A stretch of DNA of 64,000 bases. Source: Fomes fomentarius (lineage: Eukaryota > Basidiomycota > Agaricomycetes > Polyporales > Polyporaceae). Under the pieces are notes generated by a model that was given only the letters and a program-made list of their open reading frames with translations, was not told where the DNA came from and made no database searches. The position numbers were made by a program, and so were the translations under genes. How positions within the stretch are numbered: the stretch's first letter is position 1; each line of letters begins with the position of its first letter. This document shows positions 48,754-60,831 of the stretch, piece after piece. The DNA lies in assembly GCA_022606135.1 (NCBI GenBank), contig JABYQN010000009.1, positions 2,009,001 to 2,073,000 of the forward strand, given 5' to 3'.

Positions 48754-51219
48754 ATGTCCCGGCGCTCCCTTGTCGCCGGCTCCTCTCAGGCTCGAACACC
48801 AGAACAACAACCATTGTTGGGCCCGGACACCGATAGTGATGATGCGCCGTCCGACGCAGTCAAGAACTATGCGTCAGTAGACGTGCAAGCCGTGGCCGTC
48901 ATCGAAGGTAATGGTGAAATCGTTGCTAATCGTGAGTTCGCCCTCAGGGTTGCAAACCTCGCTATGTCGTTTGTACTGACTTTGGAACGTTTCTATGATC
49001 TGTGCGTAGCCGAGGATGTGCCCGCACACAAACGTCAACTTGGTCAGGCACTCTCATATTTTCATCCCGACGTTCATCACGCTCATACTAATATGATACA
49101 GGCTTGACGAGCACGTCGTCTCTTATCTTCAATAGGGTCATCGGGACTGGGTACATCTTACCTTTCCCAAAGTCTTCGGGACGCGCTGGTTAATCATGCT
49201 TTTGCATAAGGATCTTCGCCACCCCCAGTGTGATACTGCGTTCTTCTGGTAGTGTTGGGCTCTCGCTCGTGATGTGGCTCCTTGGGGCGGCTGTCGCTCT
49301 TTGCGGCACAGCTGTTTATATGGAGCTTGGCACAGTAAGTTGAATGATACCCGGTGTGCTCTTTGTCAGCACTGATCCAATCATGGTACTTCGGTGCTCA
49401 GGGATTGCCTAGGAACGGCGGGGAGAAGAACTACTTGGAGTTCATCTACCGACGACCGAGATTATTGGTGACCTGCGTGTATGCGATGTATGCCATCTTG
49501 ACGGTACGTCTGCTCTGGCTTCTTTGAGCAGGTGTCACGATCTTCATCTCAAGTCCTGGCGGTTGCCGGCAGGGATGGCAGGCCGCTTCATGCTCAGTGT
49601 TTGGGGAGTGTAAGTGATCATGTATTTGACAAGTTCCTTGTAATCCGCTTACTGAAACCACCATACCAGACGCCCTCCATGCATTCCAGCCTGAGAAGAC
49701 TCCATCGCCGACAGCAGCGCGTCTAGCCGGAGTTGCGTGCATAACATTTGCCCTTCTCTTGCACGGTACGGCGCTCAAGGCCGGTCTGCGCCTGCAGAAC
49801 GCGCTGGGGATGTTCAAGCTATCCATCCTCATTGGCATCGCCCTCAGTGGACTTGCGTCACTCTTTGGGGTGCCTGGCTTCAAACTGGAGAACGTGAGTT
49901 CAAGTTGCAGTTCAGCGGCTGTGTGCACAGTGTATTGCAGCTGACACAGCATCCCAGCCTCCGAAGAACTTCGAATGGGATACGTTATGGGACGGGAGCT
50001 TGAAGGGCGGCGCAAACGCGTTCGTCACAGGGCTCTTCAACGTGATCTGGTAAATCGTCTCGCTTCGTATGTTTGGGTTGGTTGGTGGTAATCCGGTGAA
50101 CATGGCAGGTGCTTCATTGGCTACTCCAACGCGAACTATGCTCTGGCCGAGGTTCGCGATCCGGTACGAACCATCAAACGTGCGGCCCCCCTCGCAATGA
50201 TATCCGTCACCCTGATCTACATGCTGGTGAACGTTGCTTATTACGCTGTTGTGGATAAGGACGAGATACTCGGGAGCGGCCGGATTGTGGCTGCTCTGTA
50301 CTTCGGACGGCTATGGGGCGTGAATGCAGAACGGGTATGATTTCGTGGTTGCGCGGTGTCGCCACCGAGATGCTCATGTGGTGAATATAGATTGTCAGCG
50401 TGGTCATCGCACTTTCGACACTAGGGAACATCCTTGCCGTGTTGTTCACCCATGGACGCGGTGAGATTGTTCTTGTCAATACGTGACTGCGTGTTCACAA
50501 CGTGTCGTCCAGTTGTTCAGGAACTTGGACGCGAAGGTGTATTGCCCTTCTCTGCGTTGTTTGCGAGCAGCAAGCCGTTCAATGCCCCATTCGCCGGACT
50601 TTTTGAACAGTGGCTCGTTTCCAGCGGCCTTGTGCTACTCGTGCCCCAAGGAGATGCGTACTTATTCATGCTCAGTGGTGCGTATTGCATTGCTGAGTCA
50701 AAACGTCGGTGGCCTGCAACTTATGTCGCACCGTTAGTGTCGTCGTATCCGCTAGCTTTGATCAACATGTTTGTCTCCGGAGGGCTCCTCTTCATACACG
50801 CACCAGATAGTGTGCTACCGAAGAAGCTCAAAGCGTTACGAGCATCGTACGACTGGCTCCCTCCCTTCCGGGCGTGGACCCCAGTCGTACTCTTCTTCTT
50901 CCTGTCCAACATATTCCTTGTCGGTGTCCCCCTCATGCCACCCGCCCAGGGTTACAAGGTGTACGACAATCTGCCGTATTGGGTGAGCTTCCCGCGATAT
51001 CCTGTCGTTTCGTCACTCACGACTCCGAAATGCCAGATCCATGTCCTCGTCGCGTGGCTGATCTCCTTCGGCGGGGTCGCGTATTGGTACGTGTGGTGCG
51101 TATGGCTGCCACGGAGAAGCGGTTATATCCTCGTCCGCGATTGGGTTAGAGACGATGATGGCTCAACACGAAGGGTGGTCCGAAAAGTGAAGACACCCCC
51201 CGTGATTGCCGTCGAGTAG
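48754..51219 (+). CDS. Amino-acid permease, high-affinity methionine permease (MUP1) type
   Basis: Plasma-membrane APC-superfamily transporter. Thirteen exons (48754-48931, 49010-49042, 49102-49150, 49211-49334, 49402-49503, 49573-49609, 49670-49893, 49958-50049, 50109-50334, 50391-50460, 50513-50677, 50738-50982, 51037-51219) give 575 residues in phase. A hydrophilic N-tail with KRQLGLTSTSSLIFN leads into helix 1, NRVIGTGIFATPS, whose unwound GTG motif binds substrate. Further segments are SLVMWLLGAAVALCG, EKNYLEFIYRRP, CITFALLLHGTALKAG, CFIGYSNANYALAEVRDP and the helices to the C-terminus. The order and motifs fit the LAT-like/MUP1 group of fungal methionine permeases. The substrate is inferred from family. 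No lesion is seen. Confidence 0.88.
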
Positions 51220-51577
51220 ACCACCTGAGCGGGCGATACCTGAACTTACCAGCTACACATCGGGAGCATGTAATTGGAGTTGACATTCCGGACTCTGGCT
51301 GTGTCCTTGTGGGGCCCGCTGTGTCATTGACCAGGTAAGTGGCATATGCAGGCTAAAGTTTCAGGGCAATCCCACTACCAAGGGAGCGCACTTCCTCACA
51401 AGCTGCCATTTTTGGGGGAGTATCCAACTATGACGTAGCACGTGCCCAACGTCGAGGGTATGATGCAACTGTCCCACAAGGCCACGGTATATAGACCCTA
51501 GGGCGACGTCCCTCACAATCGACGTCCTCTGTACGATTCAGACTTGCCTCGCGACTCACCCAATTCTCCTGAGCAAC
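51220..51577. other. Intergenic
   Basis: About 360 bp between co-oriented genes. No distinct element is recognised. Confidence 0.45.
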
Positions 51578-52298
51578 ATGTCCGACTCTTTGACTTCTGG
51601 TCGCCACAACGACTTTGTAGGCGGCGACGCAAGCAAGGGACGTATTCCTGGTGCTGAGAACGCCACCACTGGACACCATTTTATTGCTGTCGACTTGCCC
51701 AGAGGTAGGTTCTATGTCAACCTCCCTATTGTGCGTCTTTAAGCGGTAACATCTATTTAGATCAGAAGCGTCATGCTGATCGGGCAGAGGAACATCTGCC
51801 TCCTTCGACAGGCCGCGATGCACCTCCTTCCGGAGGCGTCGCACCGGGCACGCGCAGCGGCACTTCCGGACGTAAGTACCTCATGCCCAACGTCGTCTCA
51901 ATGATGCACTGCTGATCCTCTCTGCAGCCCTTCCTTCAGATATCCTCAGCCAGCGCGAGGCTGTAAGCCGTCAGCCATCCCCTCTCCAGAAAGTTACCGA
52001 TAACACCCACCCGCTTCCCCCGGCGCCCGACTCACGCACGGTCATCGATAAGGACCCGTACGCGACCCCGCCCTCTGCCGGCGACACCCTCACGGGCGCA
52101 ACGTCGGCAGACGTGCACCGTGGCTTGGGCCACCCCGGGTCGGGCATGAGCAGCGCGGAGATGCACCATGACGGCCAGTCACATCGCAAACGACACATGC
52201 AGGGCGCGGACCACTACGGGTCCGGTGAGATCCCGAGAGAGATTAAGACGGAGGCGGGACAGCCTGGCGAGATGTATAGCAGCGGTACGATGGAGTAG
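51578..52298 (+). CDS. Small hydrophilic protein of unknown function
   Basis: Exons 51578-51704, 51761-51871 and 51928-52298 give 202 residues in phase. The sequence (MSDSLTSGRHNDFVGGDASKG...HHFIAVDLPRDQKRHADRAEEHLPP) is rich in Gly, His, Ser, Pro and charged residues. It has no signal peptide, membrane segment or Cys, so it is probably disordered. The C-terminal part has HRGLGHPGSGMSSAEMHHDG and GSGEIPREIKTEAGQ. The composition recalls stress-associated hydrophilins, but I see no diagnostic motif. I do not recognise a family. Three exons with clean splice sites and sustained composition support a real gene. Confidence 0.7.
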
Positions 52299-52566
52299 CG
52301 GTGCGGTAGTGAGTAGTGCCGAACGGCCTTGAAGGAATGTATCGCGACTTGCAGGGATCACAGATACTTGGCGGCAGACAACCTGTCTCATTGACAAATG
52401 AGACAATACTTGGTGAGCGTCGCAAAAAAAAACAGATGGGCGGTATCCGGGATAGACGCAAAGTTTAAGTGACTCCTGCACTAGTAGTATTACACGACAT
52501 TGTTACTCGGCTACGTCTCACAAGGATTCTGCTCGAGCATGAAAAAGGAGGACCTGAAGAGGAGTA

Positions 52567-52656
52567 TAGCCCACCGCGAGGGTCGAACTCGCAGCCTTCA
52601 GATTGCGACACCAAGCCGTAAAAGTCTGACGCTCTGGCCGATTGAGCTAGGCGGGC
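52567..52656 (-). tRNA. tRNA-Lys (UUU) with a 15-nt intron
   Basis: On the minus strand the acceptor stem GCCCGCC/GGTGGGC pairs with one G-U. The D arm is GCTC AATCGGCCA GAGC. The anticodon stem TCAGA/TCTGA encloses CTTTTA..A, giving anticodon TTT. An intron of about 15 nt lies one base after the anticodon. The T arm is GCGAG TTCGACC CTCGC. The base at the discriminator position reads T, which is unusual for tRNA-Lys; the rest is canonical. Confidence 0.87.
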
Positions 52657-53613
52657 ATTACTCCAGGTACCCGCAGAAACTAATATGAGGCCATGCTGCA
52701 AACGTGTGAATGTGCCACTGACCGTGACGCATACTATTACTCGGTTCCAGTGGTTCAGTGGCAGTGGCAAACGTGGCAGACGCTTCACAGATGCAGCCGA
52801 TGTAGAGAAAGCGGCGGGTTTCCGCAGAGGTTCGGAAGAGCTAGGTCTCCCGCTTGGATGTCGTACAACACTGACGACGCACAAAGTCTATGCGGGAGAC
52901 TGGAGTGCAACAACACGGACCAGCCGGCGGATGCCTAGAGCGGTGGGTTAGTTGCAACGCACCATGAGCGCCGACACTGACAGTTGGCAGGCGTTTGTGG
53001 GGAAGACTGCCGTATATGGCGCACGACTTTCATTTGGCCGGAGGAAGAGCGATGGTGACGCGTTTGGAGTGGACCGTGCAAGAGGACGTGGGACGTGGCT
53101 CCCTGGTGGTTGTCCGGGGCCACGCGAGGGCGACAGAGGCGGCGCGAGCAGCGAAGACGGGCTCGATATAGGACATCAAGACACGGCCTGTGGTGGGACG
53201 ATCGCCTGGGGTCGCGGGCGCGCGTCTGGAGTGTCCTGAACGAGGACGACACGCCATGCCTCTTCCCGATCCGGACGAGGGTGGTCGCATGGGATGTGCT
53301 GCTGCTGTCGAAGAGAAGCTCACGGTTTGATGGACGGCGTGCTCCGCCATGCCCGCCCGCAGTATAAATACCGCCGCCCCCGGCATCCCGCCCGCCTTCG
53401 CCTCTTCGCCCCCATCTTCTACTTCCCCAGCTCTAATCTCGCAGAAGACAACTTTATCGCGTATTTGCCCTATTATTCGCCCCAGACGGCGCCATCACAT
53501 CCGTCCAAGTACACCTAATCGCTGCATACTACTTCCCGTTATCCCGCTACCTGTCCTTCAAAGCCCATCGTTGCAGTTCTCGCCTCCATCCCTGCTCAAC
53601 GCTTTCCTACGCA
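52657..53613. other. Intergenic and CT-rich leader of the RRM gene
   Basis: Non-coding between tRNA-Lys and the RRM gene. A TATA-like element lies at 53363-53370. From about 53380 to the ATG at 53614 the strand is strongly C/T-rich, typical of a long fungal 5' leader. Confidence 0.45.
53363..53370 (+). promoter_or_regulatory. TATA-like box upstream of the RRM gene
   Basis: TATAAATA occurs at the boundary between G/C-rich upstream DNA and the C/T-rich leader, about 245 bp before the ATG. It is a plausible core promoter with a long 5' leader. Motif and position are the only evidence. Confidence 0.4.
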
Positions 53614-56600
53614 ATGTCTAGCTCTCCTGCCCAGCTACAGCTTTCTCCTTCTCGCACTCCTTCGCTCTCTTCAGTCTTCCCTCGCACTCCTTCGCGCGAC
53701 CCGCCAGCAACTCCGACCACAGTCCCTAGTAATCCTAAACACGCACCACCGACCCCGCCAGACTCATCGTCCCGCGCAGCGGCTCCCACTGTTCTCGCTT
53801 CGCCCTCCTGTTCAAATCCTGACATCTCTTCTGATCTTTCTCTTTCTGTTGCACTATCCTCGTCCGCACCGCAATTCCAATCGCGTCTACTAGACACTCC
53901 CATCGACATTCATTGTCTCGCTCCTGAGCTCGAAAGTCCCGATATGCTGCAAGACTCTGTGATATCCACCGAGTGCGGACATGACGACGCGGCTCTGCTC
54001 AAGAGTCGCGAACAGATTAGCCCCAGTACGTGTTCACCATCTCATCAAGCTGGGTATGTTTGAATACGGAACTCAACGTCTATGGTAACATTAGCGCCGA
54101 CCCAAGAAGCTGTGTTACGCAAGCTAGCTCCAGAATCCCTCCCTCCGCCGTTCGTCCCCGCTGCTGCTTATTCCCAGCAGGGCGATCAGGAGCGCGAGAC
54201 GGATTCTCCCTCACCCGATTCGCGGCCTCCCAACGTGTACATCAATGGCCTGCCTCCGAACTTCCCAGAGGAAGATCTACTTGCTATGACACGCCCCTTT
54301 GGAAATGTCTTGAGTGTACGCACATTTACCCGGCATGTGAGCGATAAGCCTTCGTGAGTACTAATCCCCCAATGCTTCTATTGCCCCGTTTTATCAATTT
54401 ACACGCGCATATATTCACCATCCCAATCTATATCATTCCCTAATCTATCCGTATCCTCCATAATGATCGCTGACCATGGCCTCTCTCCGCAGCGGGTATG
54501 GGTTCGTTCTGTACGTGTCTCACAGATACACGCATGCACGGATGTCGACTCATACTGTGTAGTTTCGAGACTCTGGAGTCCGCAGAAAGATGCATCGTGT
54601 CCTTACGAAAGTACCGCAACTTACATCCTTCTTTCTCGAAGGTATAGCGCAGTACATTTTCTCTCAGCTCGCATACTGATTGCCAGTCTTTCAGCAAGTC
54701 CACAAGATACCTGGGACCACCTATTCTTCGGTGCCCTCTGCCCTTACCTCGAATACTGGTCCTGCGGATTCGTTCAAGGCGAAGATGGAACAACTCAGCG
54801 ACACATCGTCCACCAACCTGTACATGGAGGGATTACCGCTCAGTATTACGGAAGAAACCCTCAAAGCACTCATCACGCCATACCGTATCATGAGCTCTCG
54901 TTTCTTCCACACCCGACTCAGTAGTCCTCCCAGAATCATTGCATTTGTTCGGTAAGTCGGGTCGTGCTTGAGCGCTCAACATTGTGTGCATTTATGACGG
55001 TCTGTACAGATTGGAGAGTAGGGTTGCAGCGGAAGACATTATTGAGCGCCTCCACGGGAGACTGGTCAGGGGGTGGAACGACGCTGGATGCAGGATCTCG
55101 GTACGCTTCGCTGATACGGCGGAGCAGAGGGAGTTGCGGGTATGTTGCTGGCTTAGTGTATGCGTTATGTTTGCTGAACACATGCGTGACAAGCAGCGAG
55201 CCGAACGTCAAAATCGCGAAGGCGAGCAATCTCCAGCTCGCCTGACGATGGCGCGTGCTGCACTCCTCAACCTCAAGGGGACACAGTGCCACGCTGGAGA
55301 CCGTTCTCCTTCCCTCAATGATGGTTTGAACGCATTGCCGAATCAGAACTTAGGACTTGCTCTCGATCAACTCGCGTTCGGACAACTGAATGGGCAGATC
55401 TCTCCGATCACTGCTGTTCCCTCTCTTCCTGTTCAGGATCCGCTCCTCCGTGCGGCTATCACTGCCCAGGAGCTGACCTCACTCGGCGTCAACGTCTCTA
55501 CCTACGACTCCCTCAACTCACGAGCTCCTCAGGTTTCGGCCCATGGTTTGCGTATTCCTACCACTCAGCAGTTCGCGGGCAACACATCGGGTCTACTCGA
55601 CAACAGCTCTGCCGAGCTCCAATTGTTGATGAGCATGCAAGGACTTCAAACTGTCGCGCAGAATGGCTATACGCCCGTAGAACAGCTCATTCTGCAGGCC
55701 CACGCCAGACAACAACGAGCGGTGGGTATCCCTGCGCTCAATGGTGACGGACAGTCGCACCTTCAGAGCCTACCTAGCAATGCCACCGTTGGTATCGGTG
55801 CGAACTCTGCTGGACGAGAGACTACCCGGCGTCTGTTGGATTTCTCCCCCCAGATGTCCGAGGACGACTTCCACGCTACTGCAGGTCTCCAGCGGGTGCT
55901 CCCTGGAGGAGAGAACGAAAGTGTTCTGACCACGGGAGAGCACTTCGCTTCGCTCGCCCATGACTTGGAGAGACAAATGGCGCTTTCAGCCCAACAGACG
56001 CGGCAACGCAATCATACTCTCGCGGCACAAACGCGTCCAGATGTTGACAATCAAGGACTGCATGTCCGCGCCACCACCTTACCATCTCAGTATCTCGACA
56101 TCAGATCGCACTCTACCACTACTAGCATTCCCATATACGACTCCAACATTAGTCTCAGCAGCACTTCAAACCGCAACTCTCTTCGCACTGGCACGAATTT
56201 CCACGTAACGAGCAGCAAACACCGCCCCTTAGCTCCCGTCAGCAATATCACCACGCCGCGCAACATCAGCACTAGTAACGCAAATGCAAGTACCCTACCC
56301 GATACCCAGACTCTCTTCTCGAGCAAGAACAACATCAACGTCTCTAGCACCGTCTCTCGCATCGGCATGAAATCCGCGACTACTGCCAATCCTACTGCCG
56401 TGTCCTCGGCAGCTGCTACACGCTTGCACAAAACACCCAGCGGCGCCACTGCGACGGGCCTCTTCGGTCGCGGTGTTGCCATTCGTCCTCCGGGCAACCC
56501 TCAAGATGCCGACGATGAGGACGATCGTTCTCCTATCGTATCACCCGCACTCACCTACTCGGCCCGCACCCCGGCAACGCTTAGCCCTGCGACGCCCTAC

Positions 56601-56732
56601 ACTGGTTTCTTCTGTGACGGCGGAGACGCATTCCACGGCACGGGTGTAGGTGTAGTCGGTGTTGGAGAGCTGGGCCTTGAGACAAACGTTGGCGAGAAGC
56701 AGAAGAGCTCCGCCGATGCAGGCGGTCAGTGA
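53614..56732 (+). CDS. Two-RRM RNA-binding protein with long disordered tail
   Basis: Exons 53614-54025, 54095-54353, 54493-54510 (18 nt), 54563-54641, 54695-54951, 55010-55139 and 55197-56732 give 896 residues in phase. The N-terminus is Ser/Pro-rich. RRM1 (about residues 187-255) has RNP2 VYINGLPPNF and RNP1 SGYGFVLFET, the latter assembled across the 18-nt exon. RRM2 (about 295-375) has TNLYMEGLPLSITEETLKAL and RIIAFVRLES. The arrangement resembles the RBMS/MSSP group of single-strand nucleic-acid binders. The rest, about 500 residues, is Ser/Thr/Asn/Gln-rich and low in structure (TNRNSLRTG, SSKNNINVSS). A cytoplasmic mRNA-binding role is inferred from domains. A further intron in the last exon is possible but not needed. 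Confidence 0.85.
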
Positions 56733-59007
56733 CTGTCTCTTACAGTAGCGGCTGTGAACGCCAGGCCGTAGACCTTGTAACAATGGACACTTCCGAGCAG
56801 TCTCTACTTGGACTCGTTGACCCTCGTCGCTCTCGCCCTTTCCATTCTCTTCGTTGCATCAGTTCAGTAGTAGCTACCGCGGTTTGCACGGGTGCCGCCG
56901 TGATGGCTCGGACAGTAAGTACAGAGTAGATCCTGTTGTACGAATAGCGAGCAGTCCAGCAGTGTACACATTAGACAGAAGACGACAGTATACCAATATT
57001 CAACGTTACGCGTCAACCCCAAGTGCCAGTGTGTTCTTGAACAACCGAGTGACGGACTCGAGGACCACCAGTCACGGGACATCCGGACCGGGGGTGCGCA
57101 GGCGTTTGTTGTTTGTGTGTGTAGGCGATCGCAGGCGGGATTCCTGCGCTCTCAGATCTCAGCGCTCAGCGCCAGGCTGAGGGAGGGAAGTCACTACGTA
57201 TACTATCGTGACCCCAGTGTTCGCGGGAGAAATATGGAATCGCGAGTAGCTCCCGCTACATCCCACTGATAAGGCTCAAATTTCGTAGTACGTTGTATAC
57301 TATACCGAAGAGCTATGTTGCGAAGTTTGAGTAGACTGGATGCAGAACTGCGTGAAAGACGAGGGAGACTGTGGGTCTGACCCCAGTGTTCGCTGGATTC
57401 TCCGAGAAATGGTCACATCGGGTCACAGTGCCGACCATAGTCGCTTTCAGAGTCGCTTTCAGAGTCCGCACGGCCTCCTCTGGCCAGCGCGCAAGCTTCG
57501 CGCCCAACGCTAGTCGGAGAACGAATTTGGATTGCTACGCGGTGGCACCAAAGTCACGCTCGAGGACCAGGTGTCGCTGCAGGTCGTTTTGCTGTGATTC
57601 TGACCTCGGAAAAATGGGTAGTATGCTGAAAATACACTATTCCGTATGCATGCAAAAAATCACCTGCAGCGCCCGGGATCCGCGTTATAGCGAAGTCCAA
57701 CAATAGGTGGGAAGCAGCTTTCAGAGTACTACTTTGTTCAAGATCGGAGTCAAATCTTCATGGAATCGCCCCGTTCTTGTTGTGTTAGGTAGCTGGTATA
57801 TGCAGGAATTAACTCCTGAGAATGCATCGTTATCGGCCTGCGGAAGCGAAGTACATGGCCTCTCCAGCGAACACTGGGGTCACCGCGAACACTGGGGTCA
57901 CGATAGTACATGTAGGCGTCAGACACTGGTGACTAACTACACATGCGATGGCTGTCTGTGAGCGTCGACAACTTGAATTGTCTGCTCTCCAAACGCGAGA
58001 TATATACCTCCTCATCATCATGGTCTCACTAGTATCAACTGTGGTGCCCTCCTGCCTTCGCCTCCCTCCAGTATCGACACGGCATAATTCGAGTTTTTGT
58101 CAAGATGTTCTCCTCCGCCTCATCTTCTCCCTCGCGTCCCACCGTCTGTGGTCTTGTTGCCCAGTTTACCGCCGTGATATGCCTATTTTTGCAGGTCTAA
58201 GGGGCTTATCTCATCGCATAGAACTTTTTACTTCTATTTTCTGATTCCTATCCTTTTCTTGACGATCTTCGCAGTGCTGCAGGAGGATATGCGACCTTGT
58301 GGTCTTCATAGAGGGTCGGTCGCTGGGCATGTCGCGGTGTGCAGCGTGCTATTAATGAACTGGATGGATCCACGCGCGCTTCACAGCAGATACTGATAAG
58401 CGCCAATAGCAGTGCAGTAACCAAATGACCACCACTCTCGTGTCATCTGCTCCCACTTGCAGCGCTTTTGCCTACATTCTTCTCGTCTGTAACGCCAGCA
58501 ACAACAGCATGAAAGAACTTCAAGGCAGACTAAGTAGTACTGGCCCGTGGAAAGCTGGCTCTAAGTACGTAGTACTTTCAGGTCCACAGGCCGCGAAACT
58601 CATCGCACATTCACAGCCCAACTTAACCCACGACAGTCACGGCACAGTTTGAGTTCGATGAGAGAACCTCGTTGACAAACATCAGTCCGATAGCGGACGG
58701 TTCACCTCACTTTCACACCGCCTTAATGGAGTGCCGCTGTAGTTCCGACTCTGATGATACTCGTTGCGGCGGAAACGACCAGTTGGATTGTTGTGAGGTC
58801 GAGGAAATTGCTATTGCGAAGGATCCCGGCGGAGAAGGGTAATGCACCGCCCAGTGCAGCGCGTATGTCGGGCACGGTGCCCATATCTTCTCCCTCGCGG
58901 TCTTGATACTCCCTCTTCTCTACGTATACAGCTCCACATTTGACTTCCTCCCTGGCTACCCATTCAATCGCACCACCACCATTCTCGCTCGGGTGGAGTC
59001 CTCTTTC
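56733..59007. other. Intergenic 2.3 kb containing an inverted-repeat element
   Basis: Apart from the nested inverted repeats at 57199-57908, I see no gene. A 12-bp direct repeat (AGTCGCTTTCAG twice) sits near 57440-57465. Confidence 0.45.
57199..57908. repeat. MITE-like element with nested terminal inverted repeats
   Basis: The 25 bp at 57199-57223 recur exactly, inverted, at 57884-57908; partial similarity extends a few bases further out. A second pair sharing the same core, GACCCCAGTGTTCGC, lies at 57378-57397 (direct) and 57863-57882 (inverted, 20 bp). Four copies of the core thus occupy about 710 bp, two in each direction, with the two right-hand copies almost adjacent. There is no open reading frame inside. 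The size and terminal inverted repeats fit a non-autonomous DNA transposon, perhaps one inserted in or recombined with another. No clear target-site duplication was identified. Confidence 0.6.
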
Positions 59008-60482
59008 ATGCTTTTATCCTTTGGTTCATTTGGCGACATCGCCACCGCTGTCGACCTCGCTCTCCGCATTGTCAAGGCGCTTAGGTCCAGCTCCGGCTCA
59101 TCCTACGAGTATCAGTATCTCCTACAGGAACTCGACGCCCTCGCGTACGTCCTCCAGCTCGCAAATGCCACCACACACACGGGGATGCTCCCACGCGACG
59201 TGGCGAACGCGATAGTCGCAGAGATAGCTCGTTGTCGTGTGGTAATGGATCGCCTCTGGGAGCGTATCCACGGCTACCAGAAGGCGCTTGGGACTCCGCG
59301 CAAGCCCGGTGGCATCGGGAGTTCGTGGAGGAAGATCGGGTGGGCGTTGTTCAAGACGCAGGACATTGAGGAGACAAGGGCGAAGCTCGCGACCCACCGT
59401 ATGAGCCTCGTCACGCTCATCGCGGTGTGCAACATGTGCGTCGCTTGTATGTCGCTTTACTCTAGGTTTGTACACTAACGGGTGTTGTTGTCTAGAGAAA
59501 ACATCGAGGGGCTCAAGGCGCAAATCACGAGGTTGCAACGATCTCTGCACCTCCGGCTAGACGAGATCTGCAGCGTAGTCCGGCAGCTCCCGCGGACACT
59601 GGGCTATACGCACGCGAATGCGGTAACCTTGAAGGACTGGCGCGGGATCGACACTGTGATGCCTATGGAGTTTTGTCACGACGTGAATCAGATGAACATG
59701 GCTCTCAAAGCAGTGTCGCTTAAGTGGTCGTACTTCGCGCGGCATCAGGTGCAAGAGGAGATGTACTATCTACTGTGGGAGGAGACCGGGATGGTATGGG
59801 ATCCGTCCGCCTCGAAGTCACTGGTGTCAAAGTCTGGACTTATTCCTGGAGCAACCGTTCGCTTGTTCAGCCTCATCTGCTTTAGGTTCTCCGTCTCCGG
59901 AGGATCAGAAGACCGCCGTCTCCTCAGTGAGGAGAACTCAGGATCAGTTTCTGATGGGGTGAAGAGAGGTTGCTATGTTTGTGGATATTGTCTAGCTGGA
60001 GGACGACATCGGTGGGTATCGCCCCTTTCAGGCCCAAACGTTCATGCTCATGTCTGTCTGGTCACGGTAGCGAGATGGTTCCGGACAATTTCTTCATTGC
60101 TTACGCGGGGTGTCGCTCAGAGGATGCAGAGTGGACGGTGCTCGTAGAAGGTGGGTGATCATCCTGATGTGATGTGAGCGTGGATGACATGCAGGAATTA
60201 TTGACATTTGCCTTGATCTATAAACAGAGGTCTATGACAGAGAGAAATTGGTGGAACAACAGTTCATGTTGCATGACCCATCCTTTGCAGGGTGTGCTGC
60301 AAGTCATTTGGGCGTTCCACTCATCCAAGTACCCTGGACTAGGAGTAACTGCGACATCTCGTCGGGCGGAAAGGGCGTGGTCCGGCACCCCGACTTTGGT
60401 GAGCACGAAGCATCGTTTGATCAACCGACGTTCTAATCTCCAGTCTTGTGCAGACACTCTGGACTTTTGTTTTGATGCCTAA
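59008..60482 (+). CDS. N-terminal helical domain plus ULD-type ubiquitin-like protein
   Basis: Exons 59008-59435, 59496-59958, 59996-60015 (20 nt), 60071-60150, 60228-60398 and 60454-60482 give 396 residues in phase. The N-terminal domain, MLLSFGSFGDIATAVDLALR...SSGSSYEYQYLLQELDAL...SSWRKIGWALFK, is the helical module common in agaricomycete proteins carrying a fungal ubiquitin-like (ULD_2-type) domain. A coiled segment (ENIEGLKAQITRLQRSLHLR) comes next. Then follows VTLKDWRGIDTVMPMEFCHD, the likely ULD. A C-terminal module has FFIAYAGCRSEDAEW and QQFMLHDPSFAGCAASHLGV. The function is unknown; such N-terminal modules sometimes serve in death-fold-like or NLR-type signalling. The last exon is uncertain: an unspliced reading would stop at 60436. 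A broken paralogue follows immediately. Confidence 0.72.
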
Positions 60483-60831
60483 CTTTATCATCTATAAGCT
60501 TATTCTTCGCGAGACGCAATGCATATGGAACTCCGGCTATGCCTCGCTGACAGACATTCTGCACCGGAGCCCTTCGCAAATTGTGTGGGCACGGTGATCT
60601 ACAAGCTTGGATAGTCGCTGTGCACTTCCACGCAGATCCACCCAACACATGATCGTCCCTTGGAAGTTGTTGGAACTGCCAAAGTGCATCGCCCGGAGAA
60701 CACGGCGTACCTATATAGTACGCAACTTGGGGGTCTTCCTAGCAGTCCCTATATCCCCCCTTGCGTATCCGCTTCCAGCTCTAGTCGTAGCTGTTCTGAG
60801 TCGCCATTCGAAGAACAGCATTTGTACGGTC

